A DNA stretch of 64,000 nt, from positions 5,001 to 69,000 of the forward strand of contig JAODUO010000075.1 in the NCBI GenBank assembly GCA_025642075.2, written 5' to 3'. The notes beneath the pieces were generated by a model. It ran no database searches and was not told the origin of the DNA. It was given only the letters and a program-made list of their open reading frames with translations. Both the position numbers and the translations under genes were made by a program. Below, piece by piece: positions 32,860 to 45,449 of the stretch; the stretch's first letter is position 1, and each line of letters begins with the position of its first letter. This DNA comes from Ridgeia piscesae. Its lineage: Eukaryota; Annelida; Polychaeta; Sabellida; Siboglinidae.

Positions 32860-34357
32860 GATGATAATAATTGTGTAATAAAATATTCTCCTCCCACTCT
32901 CCAGATCTCTATCATCTCTCTATCACAACAAATAAAAAGAATTAATTCACACTGCAAAAATTTAATATTTTTCCTTTTCACAGTTTTTTATGACATGGAA
33001 TCCAGAAACATGTTTTCTTTGTCCTACCTTTGTCCTCTTTAACTAATCTGTATATTGTACATAATGTTTTACTACTTGGGTAAAGATCCAGGTCAGTGAC
33101 GTTGTTCTCATTGATTTATTGTCATATTTTTAGCGTGACGTTGGTTAGGTGTCAATGGTGATACTAAATCAAATTTCAGAATTGTTACTCCTAGATTTGT
33201 CACAGCTACACTGCTAATGGTTGTATCTATGCAAAATAGATCAATACTGTCACAGCGTCATGCAGAAGAGACTGACTGGAAATCAGTGCAAGGTAGCTTA
33301 ACAAACCAATGTAAATATAAAAAAATTCTGTCTGTTAAATGGTATAGTAATTAGAAATGTCTGATATGAAAATTGTTAAGTTATTGTGTCCAAATTATGA
33401 TGGAAAAAATTATACATTTATGCAGTTAGTTCATTTGAAAGATGGGTTATTGGTCAATCAAACAATGAACAATGTAAACATCATATTAACACATTTCAAT
33501 AGGGGCACCTGAATTTTGTTGCACAAGAAAAAAAACAGAACCGCCCAATATATAAAACGTAAGATAAAAAACATGCATTGAAGAGAGTAAAGACACACAT
33601 TTCTGCATGTTTTTCTGTTATTAAATTGTTTTGATTATACAATAACAATTCGCAGAATTCTTTCTTCATCTGTTTGACACGATACTGTAATTAGCTGGAG
33701 CAAGTCTGATTTTGTCAATAGCAAAAGATGACGGGATATCATGCAGATTTTGTGTATTTGAAGTTTTACTTGACATACGAGATCTGACAGTAATTAACAC
33801 AACAAAGACTGTTTATTGTCACATGAACAAAACTCCTTGATGTTCATGCCACAAGGCTTGTCACAGGAAATTACTGATAATTTGATATTTCTAATTAACC
33901 GCGTTGTAACCACGGGTGGCTGGCTGTTTTGTTAGAATTATATAAAAGCAAATGAATTATTACGTAACATAATGTGTTATGCATAAGGGAAACATCCTTT
34001 AATCCAATTCGTTATTTTTAATATACATAATATATATGTTTTTGAAAACCATTAATATTCTTGTGCAGTGGGAATTCAAATTGATTGATGGGATTACATT
34101 AACAAACACACTACTAACATTGTACCAATGATTATATTAAAATCCACTTTAGAACAGATGCATGATGTATATTAAGTCTCCAAAATCAAATATGTAATTT
34201 TGAAAACAAATATTCTTGTGCATTTTGCAATGGGGATCCATCACAATTTTTTTTTATAAACAAACATTTTATCTTAGTTTGGGCAAAATATCAAACATGG
34301 GATTTAATTCATTCGACCCTGCAATCTATTCATATATATATTTGAATGAATAAATAA

Positions 34358-34425
<68 letters not shown>

Positions 34426-35320
34426 ACAAATAAAAACAAACTGACTGTATACAATCTATTCCACTTCGTAAATAAAATAATATTAATTTTCTAAACTCTC
34501 TTAACAGAAATGGAGAATGCTACCACAACATAAATGCAATCTTTGGACGCTTGATTTGTTTTGCAGAGAAGACGCGAGTGCAATTTTTTACCTTGTCAAA
34601 GTCTTTGTTTGTCAAGATTTCTAATAAACCTACAACAAATAAAGATTGATGTAGATCATCTGTCAGGTCGACTGGATGGAGGCAACTTCCTGTGCATTGT
34701 CTGAGAAAGGTAATTACTCGTCCTCATATGATGCCAGATTGTGAGTGCCTCTGACGAATGAAAAATATTAGTTGGAGGTTAAAGGGAGAAGATCACTGAT
34801 CGATAAGCACAGGTCATTGCCGATTTATTTGATGATATTTTGAAAGATTAAATGCGGTAATTGTGTGCTGTGATTTGTAGGCAGCTTCATTGTGTGGTGG
34901 GTGTTTTTTGCCGGAGAAAAACTGACTCATAAGTGGTGGGGTTTAATTGTGTTATGTATCATCATTATATGCAAAAGTGATTAATGTTATTGCAGTGATA
35001 TTGCGAGACATTATGAAACATCAAATAAAGTTACAAATACTGGGATGCCTTTGTTTTTACATTTCCTTTGTTGCTGCACAATATTGATTCTACCGAGGGT
35101 TTTATTTGCAAAAAGTAATGCTTAGAGGTAATGAAAATGTGGGGTAATATTTGAAAAAATTTAATAGTTCAAGAAGAAATTATCGGTAGCAGGCATTGCA
35201 ACATTAGCAAATTTTTAGAACCAAAATAAACACAATTGAAGCATAAACTTTGATGTGAATCCCTTGGAATTGGATAGGAAGGCCTGAGAAATGTTTGAGG
35301 GCAGAACAGGTTCGGAGCAG
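32860..35320. other. AT-rich DNA without recognised genes
   Basis: About 2.4 kb of AT-rich sequence. A (TA)n run lies at 34363-34420. A GC-balanced patch is present near 34520-34900, but it has no open frame or known motif. Confidence 0.45.
34363..34420. repeat. (TA)n microsatellite
   Basis: TA run with one CATA interruption. Confidence 0.95.
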
Positions 35321-35325
35321 AAGTG

Positions 35326-35548
35326 GGAGGTGTCTATTTGCTGCCCCTCAACATACAAATGCATGTAAACGCCTGACGTCAATCTTGTCAAAAGTACCTT
35401 ATAAAAAGGCTTCAATCGAACTGATTCTAATCAAATATAATATAACTTAACCCTAAACCTTATACTAACCCTAAATTTGAATATGTTTGCTCATCGGAAA
35501 AACCATAAAAGGTCATTTGGACATGGAGGGGTAGCAAGTAGCCATCCC
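35326..35548 (+). mobile_element. Palindrome-ended MITE with telomere-like core, copy 1
   Basis: One end reads GGAGGTGTCTATTTGCTGCC and the other, in reverse complement, GGGATGGCTACTTGCTACCC, so the ends are imperfect inverted repeats sharing TTGCTRCCCCTC. The centre has ACTTAACCCTAAACCTTATA and CTAACCCTAAA, degenerate CCCTAA units. The whole 223 bp recurs in inverted orientation at 40005-40234. Confidence 0.85.
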
Positions 35549-35609
35549 CGCAGATAGGGAGGCTGCTCCATGTATAGTTGGGGGGGTAAGACTGGCTTTG
35601 TGGACCCTA

Positions 35610-36320
35610 AAACAAGAGAAATGGGTGGCTGCCTCGTAAAAAAACTGATGGGAGAAGGGTGATTGACCTGCAAAATGATTGAGAACTATTTAGTTTAGTT
35701 GGCTCCCCAAACTGATGGGAGAGTGGTGGTTAGCCCCCAAAAATTATACATGTGAACCTAGATAGTTAGCCCCAAAAAACCTCATAGGAGATGGGTCATT
35801 GGCTCAAAAAATGATGAGAGATGGATGGTTGCCCCACACCCACACACCCCCCAAATACTTGTAGGAGATGGGTGGTTTGCCAAAACAATTATGGGAGATA
35901 AATGGTTAAAAAAAACGGATAAAAATGGGTGGTAGAGTACTGATAGGAGATGGGTAGTTGGCCCCAAAAATACTGAAACAAGATGAATGGTTGGCCAAAA
36001 AACCTGATAGGAGATGGGTGTTTGGCCAAACAAATTAAGGGAGATTGGTGGTAAAAAACTGATGGGGAATGAATGGTCAAAACAACTGATGGGAAATGGG
36101 TGGTTGGCCCAAAAACTGATGGAAGGTAAGTTGTAAAAACCTGATGGGAGATGATTGGTAAAGAAATGATGGGAGATGGATGGTAGGCCCCCAAAATATT
36201 TGGAGTTGGATGGTTGGGCCAAAAAGACTGGTGGGAGATGGGTGGTTGGCACCGGGAAAAATTATTGAAAATGGATGGTTGACCACAAATGTATTGATGG
36301 GAGATGGTTTAGATTGGCCA
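35610..36320 (+). repeat. Degenerate minisatellite, ~32-36-bp unit
   Basis: About twenty imperfect copies of a unit close to CTGATGGGAGATGGGTGGTT followed by GGCCCCAAAA. Copies differ by substitution and A-run length. The long minus-strand open frames here (156 and 145 codons, rich in THLPSVF) are products of the repeat. Confidence 0.9.
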
Positions 36321-36525
36321 CCAAAAATAATGGGCAACACCCCTCTCTCCCCATTCGAACCCACAACGTCAGTTTCCTGGAAGTGACGAAGGATAAGACA
36401 TAAAAACATACAGGTGGGTTGTAAAACCCAAATGTGATAAGCAAAAACCTTGGATCTCAATATTGATGGGTTGTTTATTTCTAATTTGAAAATATAAACA
36501 AAGAAAAACTGCATACGTAGACAGT

Positions 36526-36840
36526 ACTAGCACAGTGGCTCAGGGGTAGAGCATTGGAGTCTTGACTAAGAGGACACAGGGTTCGAATGCTGTGCTGCGG
36601 TGTCAACTTTTTTCACTCTATATTGCTCCAGTTAACTCGGCTGTACGAATCAGTACCTGGCTATAGACATTGGTGAACATTTGTGTATTGGTAGTCTTCA
36701 CGAATTATTTAATTGCCGCGTGGCTGAATGCTTCCCAGGGAAGTGAAGATGGTGTTTGATTGAACAGGTCTACCAGGGAGTAAAGTGTAAAGTGATTTGA
36801 GCAGTCCCGAGGATTGGATACTGCGCTATATAAAAACGTT
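36526..36840 (+). mobile_element. tRNA-derived SINE family S1, copy 1
   Basis: The head AGCACAGTGGCTCAGGGGTA has an acceptor-stem-like AGCACAG paired with CTGTGCT (about 36588), an A box (TGGCTCAGGGG) and a near-perfect B box (GGTTCGAATGC). The body has CTCTATATTGCTCCAGTTAA, GTACCTGGCTATAGACATTG and GGCTGAATGCTTCCCAGGGA. The tail has GTAAAGTGTAAAGTGATTTG and GGATACTGCGCTATATAAAA. The structure and tail are typical of SINEs mobilised by L2/CR1-type LINEs. This is the most complete plus-strand copy. Confidence 0.88.
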
Positions 36841-36844
36841 TTCA

Positions 36845-39248
36845 CAGTAACATAGCCTGTTACACATGGAAATTATGGAAGGTAGACTCAGTGTTCATCA
36901 CTTCCCCCACATGTCTAAGAGAGTGTTGAGATGGCATAAATGTGTTACCAGAAAAACAGATGTTAAGCTTAAGCAAGTTATTCAACAGGAACGTTTGAAG
37001 AGCACTAGATTATAAATGCCAAAAACATTGTGTGCTGGCCACAAGAAGGGTGTCTTGATCTAACTTAGGCTTCCTTTTGACTAATTCTTGTTATGTTTTA
37101 AACACAGTTGTACTGTTGGGAATACACAGTAGAAAACATGTTCCATTTGTTTAGATTATTCTAATGAGAATTGTTCTGTATCCTCGCTAATTTAACCTGG
37201 CCTAATACAGTAATAAAAATTTAGTTGAAATAATTCGCTTTAGAATATGACACCTTTGAGAGAATATGCACATTTGGAATATGTTATGGTGCATCTGGTA
37301 CAGGCGGGTGTATTTTTTTACAGGTGTTGAAGGTCATTTTGTATGCTTTGTTACAGCTTAGGAATCTAGGACAGATGTTTAATGTTTGCTGTACTGCTGA
37401 TCCAGAATTCTAGGTGATGCCATTATTAGTGTTGACTTCTAAAGCATTCCAGTGAGTCTAACAGATTCACAGAGTTTTTGCACATCTTTGATCATCTCTG
37501 TGAAGATAGACGTGTGCAAATTGTTGAGTGTTGAGCAGGATTTGTGCAGCCATCCATAAAGGTGTCTTCATTTGATACATGTAGAATGTGTAGGTATAAT
37601 CACCATTCTAAATGGCCTATGATTTAAGTTCCTCTCAAAGAAATATGTAGCAGAAAAGATAGAAAGACCATGAGGTGCATTTTGAGAAAAATATCAGTAT
37701 TTAGGGATCACCTCAAAACATCGATGTCTGATGCCAGATAATATTCAAACTAAAATTATATTCGTCTGAGAACATGTCATCAAGCTGTGGTCATCGCTGT
37801 TATATACTTCAGATGGATGCTTTAATTAATATATTGATATCATATCGATATCAACAATCATGCCTTTGGAATAATCTGCCGGAGTGTCTGTGGCTTATAA
37901 ATTGACTCTAATTGAAAAACATATTTTAAGGCAGCATTTGTAGATTACTTGATGTGAATTTGTTGAAACATAATTATAGTTTCTAAAATAATTTTTGTAT
38001 CTTACTTTATTATTTATTATTAACTTATCATTCTACTTTATTATTCATTTATTATTTCATTTTATCTATTAACTTAATGGTTTAACATTTTGTCTTTACC
38101 ATCTAAATTTTATTTATTACGTACATTTTATATTATTCATGTTTTAGCAATAATGCATTGTATGCACCTGAACGGAAGTATATTCCAAATATATGGTGCG
38201 TTATAAACAACATTTTTATTATTATATTATTTATTGTGTTATCATGTGAATATCTACTAACTTTCGTCTGAGAGGAGAACCAAGGTGAAAGTAATTTTGT
38301 TTGATATTGGACAAGATAAACGTTCTGAGATGATCCATTTGGGGACATAAAATAGAGACAGCTGATGGGGAAGATCTCCTTCCATGTGGGAGTGGTGACA
38401 GATTACTTCTTCCAACTAACAGTGATTTGCAAAAGTACTGCTGATGTAAAACCACAATAAGGTGCTCGTCCGCCATTGCCCGTGCGACCAAAGAGTACCC
38501 CTTAAAAGCAGCATTATGCAGGTTGTCTGAATTTCTGTGAGCACATATGTAGTGTGGAGTGATTAGAAATGATGTTTTCGTGCAGCGTGGCATCAGAGCT
38601 GTCAAATTACGACAGCTGTCAGTCGGTGCATTTCTGCGTATTAATACAGTTGTCATTTTGCTTGGTGATGTAATCAGGGGCAATCCGTGGGTGGTTCAAG
38701 CAGAAATGGAGGGGTGTAAGGTTTGAAAGAAGTTTGTGGGAGCCTGAGGTATTAAAAGTTCACTTATTTTCACAGAACTTCTTTCTATGGAGGGTAAATA
38801 TGCTGTGAAATTGTCAATAACAGAGCTCCCCAAGATTAGTAGGAAATGAAGAAAACTTTATAATGGTCGCCTATGGAAAACGCAAATGTGGTCTGACTCC
38901 TACTAGATATAATGTTGGCATTCATAAAAGTTAACAATGAGATTATAATATAAAATTAGATTTTGGCTCATTAAAATTAATTCGATCAGGTAACATGTAC
39001 CCCGGTAAATACATTAGCTTTTCATATATGCCATCCAAGTTAACATTGTATGGAACTCGAGCGGCTCCGACTGTGGAAGCAGTGTTCATTGGCACAGAAA
39101 CAGGGTGTACTTGGAATGTTGTTATTCTCTAGGGAGCCCTTGATTTAGAGGGTGTTGGCATTCTCCCCTGCCCAACCACAAGTACTAGCATGCCCTTTTT
39201 ACTGGAGACCACCAACCGTGCAAAACGAGAAATTCCTAGCAACACCAG
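36845..39248. other. No recognised gene
   Basis: AT-leaning DNA. A minus-strand open frame of 150 codons (38231-38683) has no recognised motif. The part at 38480-38680 is of balanced complexity, with two AGCTGTCA words around AAATTACGAC, and could be a regulatory block. Confidence 0.35.
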
Positions 39249-39432
39249 AGTTGCCATTATTGCAGTGCCATGAGTGCCATTATTGCAGAGGCATGAGTGC
39301 CATTATTGCAGTGGCATGAGTGCCATTAATGCAGTGGCATGAGTGGCATTATTGCAGTGGTATGAGTGGCATTATTGCAGTGGCATGAGTGGCATTATTG
39401 CAGTGGCTTGAGTGCCATTATTACAGTGGCAT
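39249..39432 (+). repeat. 23-bp minisatellite, ~8 copies
   Basis: The unit is GAGTGCCATTATTGCAGTGG plus CAT. Variants C/G at position 6 and single-base changes mark individual copies. Confidence 0.95.
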
Positions 39433-39730
39433 GCATTACTACCCTGTTCTTGTGGTGGTGTTTGCGGTTGTATTCAGGTACAGTTTTTTGTAAGTATTTC
39501 TGTTGAAGTTCTCCAGGGCAAAGTTGTTGTGACAACATATTTTAGGTAACTTTACACCTGTGAAAAGATCCGGAAAAAAATTAATCTAAAACAGTGTCTG
39601 TGCTTGAAGGTTGTGCTGAAGAAATGTTATTTTGTTTAGAGATTTTAGGAAAGAGTATTGTAACAAAAGAATTATTGTTGTAGGACAGTGAAATAAGCAG
39701 GTTATAAAGGAACTGCGGGATAGTGTAAAT

Positions 39731-39920
39731 ACCCAGCTAACAAAATCAGGTTAGCAGAACGTTATTTCTACGTTACGATAACGTTAGCTGGTAACGTTCT
39801 CCTAACGTTTTTTTGGAAAGTTTTCTTTACGTTCCCTTAACGTTATATATGGGAATGTTACTGCATAACGTAATTATAACCTTCTGCTAACGTTACGGGA
39901 ACATTATGTGTTTGCTGGGT
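39731..39920. mobile_element. AACGTT-rich MITE, copy 2
   Basis: The termini are ACCCAGCTAACA at 39731 and TGTTTGCTGGGT at 39909-39920, an inverted repeat with one mismatch in the first ten bases. AACGTTA/TAACGTT words recur throughout, for example TAACGTTAGCTGGTAACGTT. At 190 bp and without coding capacity it fits a MITE. No clear target duplication is seen. Confidence 0.85.
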
Positions 39921-40004
39921 ACTCACTGAATATGGTGAGAAGTGACAGTTACACGCAGTAGGCTGCACCCTGCGTGATGCCCTTTTTGCAGTAGGACAGA
40001 AGAA

Positions 40005-40234
40005 GGGCGATGGCTGTTTGCTACCCCTCCACGTGCCAAATGCCTTTTATGGCTGTTCCGATGAACAAACATATTTAAGTTTAGGATTAGTTTTAGGGTT
40101 AGTATTAGGTTTAGGGTTAAGTTAGATTATATTCGATTAGATTCAGTTAGATTGAAGGTACTTTTGACAAGATTGACATCAGGCGTTTACATGCATTTGT
40201 ACGTGGAGGGGTGGGTAGCAAATAAGACACCTCC
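40005..40234 (-). mobile_element. Palindrome-ended MITE with telomere-like core, copy 2
   Basis: Reverse complement of 35326-35548. The core reads TTAGGATTAGTTTTAGGG then TTAGTATTAGGTTTAGGGTT on this strand. The two copies face each other across 4.46 kb. Confidence 0.85.
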
Positions 40235-40825
40235 TAGAAAAAGAGTGTGATGTCACGCATGCAATCACGTACATGATCAAATTTCATTATTTTTTCCCCT
40301 GAAAATCTGGAATACAGCTGACCTTGATATTGGTCCTTTATTTCTTTTTTCATGTTTTCCCCCACTGTTCTTGCATTGCTGTATCTGCCTACTCCCATTC
40401 TCCACTCCTCTCACAATCCCTCCTAATCTCCTTGCATAACCTTCCCATCACAGCATAGATCGTTAAATTTTAATCTGCTGAAGAGGGGATAATCCAAGCA
40501 GGATATGTCAGGTGCCATATGTTGTCATCTGTGTCTCGGTGACAGCGTCAAGCTGGAGTTTTGTCACATCCTTTTATATGTGAGTCGTCATGCAGACTTA
40601 CTTTCAGTCTCAGGGCAGTATCTTTTGCAGATTCCTAAGGCATATAGCTTTTTTCTTTATGCCTCATTTTATTGGTTGAAATATGCACTTTTGATTTGAA
40701 AGCTTTATAATTCATATACAGTGAAAACTGCTTTGATGTACACCTGTTTATAGTGATTGAAAACCTATATACAGTTTCAAAAGATGACAATGACAAGTTT
40801 GAGTTGTCCACCATCTGTCATTATG

Positions 40826-41047
40826 GGGTGCCGTGGCTCGGTTAGTAAAGTATCCGACTCTCGGTTGACAAAACCCTGGGTTGAATCCTAGGTCAATCCT
40901 TGGGTGAGTTATGTTCACCGAGAAACCGTGTGGCTGAATGCTTCCCAGCGAAGATGAGATGGCATCCAATTGCACAAGGGGTAAAGTGTAAATCACTCTG
41001 TGTAGTCGTAATGACTGCATGGGTACTGCACTGCATAAGAACTTACC
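40826..41047 (+). mobile_element. SINE S1-related, copy 2 (diverged)
   Basis: The head GGGGTGCCGTGGCTCGGTTA and B-box-like GGGTTGAATCC are followed by GAAACCGTGTGGCTGAATGC with TTCCCAGCGAAGATGAGATG and the tail GGGTACTGCACTGCATAAGA. The body is about 80 bp shorter than in copy 1, with a different head, so it may be a related subfamily. Confidence 0.75.
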
Positions 41048-41464
41048 ATTTAGTCTTTACCTGTCTAGTGCAATACCCTGTGCACAGTGGACACGTATTG
41101 TGAAGCCCTAATGATGTCTGCTATGAACAGGTTTTACTCTAAAATGTTCTGTCAATATCAGTCAATTCAACACCCACATGCAGCGTTACTCATACACAAG
41201 ATGCTGCCTAAGTGTTCTGGTACTCAGAAGTCAGAATTGTAACAGACGTGTTGGTGGTTTTGTACCAGTATTGGCCACCGCGTTGAGAGTTGACACTCGG
41301 GCAGTTCCACTCACTTTGTGTTATCTGTGTGAACAACAATCTTCTCTTCTGAAATTTTAGCTTAACTTAATAATTGTTTAAATAATATTTTTTTTAATTT
41401 TTAATGATATTTTAGTCCTCTTATAATGTATGTTTACTAATTTAAATTATATTTTTAGAAGAGA

Positions 41465-41504
41465 ATTTATATATATATATATATTTTAAATAATTTTAAA
41501 GGAC

Positions 41505-41545
<41 letters not shown>
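41465..41545. repeat. (TA)n microsatellites
   Basis: Two TA runs (about 41468-41485 and 41506-41541) within very AT-rich DNA. Confidence 0.9.
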
Positions 41546-41547
<2 letters not shown>

Positions 41548-41734
41548 TTATTTTTTTAACTAGTTTACACCACAATTATTGTTAAATAGATAATCTATTA
41601 TATAATAAATAGATAATCTATCGATAATCTATATTTATTTATTTAAAAAAACATTTTAAAGAACAAATTATGTACAATGTATATCTTATATCTATATCTT
41701 ATATTTATTTGCCATATTTCATTTTATTGTATAT

Positions 41735-41829
41735 ATAGGCACTGTATGAGTCAACGCCAGACCACATTCCAATTCATCATGTAATGCACGTTGAATATGG
41801 CAATAAAGCTTTATTATTATTATTATTTA
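41735..41829 (+). mobile_element. Probable LINE 3' tail
   Basis: GTAATGCACGTTGAATATGG, then CAATAAAGCTTTATTATTATT ending in an (ATT)n run, is the usual finish of CR1/L2-like LINEs (AATAAA plus a microsatellite). No coding part is attached. Confidence 0.45.
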
Positions 41830-44290
41830 AGATGAGACACTACACGGAGATGGTCCCTTCCATCTGGTGCCTATGCTAGGCAAAGTAACAAATCCAATGA
41901 ACAGATTTGTCATCGAATCTACGTGGAGCTTAGTCTTAGATGTCATCCTCTAAGCTGTCAGTGCCAGAATAGTCAGCCAAATGGTTGTGGGTATTTAGTG
42001 AAAGAAGAAGGGGAAATGTTAAGGGCAGCCTAATACAGACTGTTATACCAGTAGCCCAGTACCATATACACGTCACTCAAGCTTCTATCATTGTGGTCCA
42101 GGTATTTTTGGATTTCATTTTTATGTGGAAGTCGTGATATTTTATTTATTTTATTTATTCTCAGTTTAATGTCCACAATTAGCTTGAAATTTACAGCATA
42201 TCAATGCAATGTCAACATCACCTTTAAAGTGTGCTTATAAGTTATACTATACGTGTATTGAGTACTGTTATATATTAATAGGTAACGTCAGTTACATACA
42301 AGTAAAATCATGTAACTGTAGTATAAAAACCTATCGGATATTTCAGCGGCATGTTGTAATCATAAATCTTGTCACACATTTGGACAATATTTTCACAATA
42401 ATATTCCCATCCAAAACATCAGTCTCCAGATGGCTTATCAAAAGTCCAGCCATTTTTCATCTGGGCCAGGCTTGTCCCTGTCAGATAGCAATCTAACATC
42501 TTCTTTATTGGCTGATGTAGTAGGATTTGGAGCCATTTTGTTGACCGCTGTGATTGTCTTCGCCATGACTCAGGCCTAGGGAGAGTTCATTATTTATTAT
42601 TGTACTTCAGGGTTCATCTTATAGGAATGTATTTTCACTGATTGTATGCTTTTAACAAGTAAATGTTCATATTTGAGGAGCATAACAGATTTAAAAAATG
42701 ATATATTTCTATATATTTAAATAAATCCAGTCTCGTAATAAAGCACAGTGTAAGTGCATTTATATTATAATAATGTAGTTTTAAAACATGAATTCCCTTT
42801 GATGAATGAATGCGCTGTACCGTATAAATCAAATAGAATATAAACCTGAAATGGATGATAATGTTAATTACGATGCCGAGTAAGATACATATGTACAAAA
42901 TCAATAATTGATCAAATACACTTAAATGTTTGTAAAAACATGTCATATTAAATATTCAAATAATGTGGCTATTGATAAAACGTCAATAAATTAAATCAGT
43001 TGACTAAGATGTCGTTAAAAATTTCTTCAAACCTGTTGGTACTTTGGTATAAATGATGAGCAAATATTATTGTATGCTAGCAGCCTATATGATGGATTCG
43101 ACAAATGCAACTGTGGCTTATGCTTGTCCCATTCTATAAGATTAATGAAGACTGTTGATCTGCACGGTAAGCTCCAGACGCACACAACATAAGGAAACGT
43201 GTGGCTAATCAGCGAGCAAATATTCATCTATCTCCATAAAGCTTGATCTTATCAGGGATCCAATTTTTTAGATATGTCCATACGTAATCAGTAGAAATGT
43301 TGCTCTTTTTGTTGTATTAAATAATCATGGGTAATTTCTCGAATCCCATCTACTTTTATTTTACCATTAAAATAACCACCTAAGTTACTGACATAGGATG
43401 GCCTGATTATAGAGGTGACTTGATTAAAGAGGCTTGTTAGGTATGCAGATGTGTACTTCTCATGAAACTTTCTACATACATGTAACTGAATGCATATTAT
43501 TATAATTGCAAATATTGATTTTTATTATCATTTTAAACATTACTTTTTCTTTTTTTATCTTTTTGCATTCCTTGGCAATTCGTTAGCAATTGCTATCTGT
43601 AATAACTATGGTAATTATTTTATTTTTATGTGGCTGTTTTTAGGTGGTCTGTTGTAACAGTATGTTTGCCTGTAATTTAAAATAATATTTAACCAGATGT
43701 GACAATCAAATATAATGTAACAGGCTGTCCAATGGATGGATGCAATTAAAGCAGTTTATAATGAAATCAGCTGGCATGTTAGCAAGGACAGTAAGCAGGT
43801 TCATGAAATTAATCTAAAGCATTATATGCAGACATTTAATTGTGCAGGGACTTTTAACATTGATGCAAATGTGTGAGAAATACTCAAGGGAGTTTTATAA
43901 AAAAAAACACTGGTGTGAATTGGTGTGACGAAAGATCAACATTAAGTCGTGGTTTCCCAGTTTAAACAGAGCAGGCGGCTCACTCGCCTGCTTGTTTCAT
44001 AGAAATTATATGACATGAAAAACCACTATTTATACCTGGTTGCTACAGGCCATGTATCTTTGATGTTATACAACAGTAGCCTTAGGCTGCAATGAATTAC
44101 CTGATTTATTAACAATTCACACGTGCCTGAACTGTCCAAATGTATTATACATTTTGCGATACACATAGTCATAGGTATCCTGTAATATTCTCGGATATTA
44201 AAAAAACCTGTTTCACACTGATCTTTTGTGGGTTTGCAAAATGTCACGTCAGTTTTATGTGTGGGAGATTTTTACATGTCATCTGGAAAC
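41830..44290. other. No recognised gene
   Basis: AT-rich intron-like or intergenic DNA. The short patch at 42490-42590 (TTTATTGGCTGATG, GCCATTTTGTTGACCGC) is more complex but unassigned. Confidence 0.45.
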
Positions 44291-44299
44291 GTTTACCGA

Positions 44300-44540
44300 A
44301 ATGAAACTATAATTTAATTAAACTACAAAGGGTTCGGCTTGGGGGGAAGTGACGTTTTGGGAAGCTTTGGCAACAGGTGGGAAGACAATCTCCATAATTG
44401 GACGCGTGAGAAGGAACAGTCATCCCGCCAGACAAAGGCTGTTGCGAGGCAGATGTCCCGTCCCGCAAGACTTGCTCGGCTATAATAAGATTTTCATCGC
44501 AGCGAAATGTTTCTGAAAACGTCAGGTCCACGGAGGGTTT
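44300..44540. other. Balanced-complexity block, candidate regulatory DNA
   Basis: GC-balanced, non-repetitive DNA in an AT-rich setting, with no convincing exon structure. Sharp contrast with both flanks is the only support for a functional element. Confidence 0.25.
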
Positions 44541-44734
44541 TTATCTCTATCTCTTGACTCATTCGTAATGTTACAGTTGTAGTGAGTGTTGTTCTTATAA
44601 TGTAACACTGCTTCCCTGAAATATCAATTTGCTTTATATAAAAATATGAAAAAATATTTATTGGTTAATATGCTAACTTTGGTGCATTGTAACCGCATCT
44701 CCCTGAGGTGTCAATGTCCACTCATTTATTTCTG

Positions 44735-44850
44735 TATTCTGTTAATTCCTTAGACTATTGGTTTTTATATATCATGTCTTGGTGGCTTTTTATTTCCCTT
44801 TTAGGATTAATAAAGTACATTTGATTTGATTTCATTTGATTTTCCTAGTG
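44735..44850 (+). mobile_element. Probable LINE/SINE 3' tail
   Basis: TAGGATTAATAAAGTACATT followed by (TTGATTTGAT)-like repeats resembles an AATAAA-plus-short-repeat LINE terminus. No coding section is attached. Confidence 0.4.
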
Positions 44851-45111
44851 ATGGTGTATTTGTGAAAACACACACTTATTTACTTACATGTTTTTTATGG
44901 AGTGCGTGACTGTAGACGATGCCCTGTCAGTTGACAGTCAGTTAGTTTTTCCTTTGTTGTGTCAACGTAACAAGGACGAATTGATTACTGAGTTCTGTGG
45001 AAATGTTTACGCGATCATTGAGATGTTGAACTGTAGATGAGTCAGTAGAATAAATGAGTCATAAGTCCAAATAGTTGTACATGGAGCATGCTGTGTGTGC
45101 AGGAACAGTAA

Positions 45112-45443
45112 AAAGGTAAGTTCTTATATAGTGCAGTACCCAATCCTCAGGACCATTCAAAGCGCTTTACACTTTACTTCCCTGACAGACCTGTTCAATC
45201 CGACACCATCTCAACTTCTCTGGGAAGCATCCAGCCATATGCTACAACTAATGCGCCTAGACTGTTCATACACATATCCACCAGTGTCTATAGCCAGGTA
45301 CTCATTTATACAGCTGAGTGAACTGGAGCAATGTAGAGTGAAAAACACTTGCCCAAGGTTTTAACACCGCAGCACAGGATTCAAACCTGGCCCCTTTTAG
45401 TCGAGAGTCCAAAGCTCTACCCCTAAGCCACTACACTCTACAT
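45112..45443 (-). mobile_element. SINE S1, copy 3 (full length)
   Basis: Minus strand. The head is at 45443 (TAGAGTGTAGTGGCTTAGGG, GTAGAGC), the B box is GGTTTGAATCC, and the body shows CACTCTACATTGCTCCAGTT and GAGTACCTGGCTATAGACAC. The tail GTAAAGTGTAAAGCGCTTTG, with GGATTGGGTACTGCACTATA, ends near 45112. It is nearly collinear with copies 1 and 4. Confidence 0.92.
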
Positions 45444-45449
45444 AATATA

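Noticed and set aside
35440..35475. A telomere or chromosome end
   Set aside because: The CCCTAA units are few, degenerate and lie inside a MITE with a second copy at 40 kb.
35782..36514. Minus-strand frames of 145-156 codons rich in His, Pro and Ser
   Set aside because: They follow the 32-36-bp minisatellite and have its periodicity.
38231..38683. Minus-strand frame of 150 codons with normal composition
   Set aside because: No motif, no splice context and no start context. One or so frame of this length is expected by chance in 64 kb of both strands at this composition.
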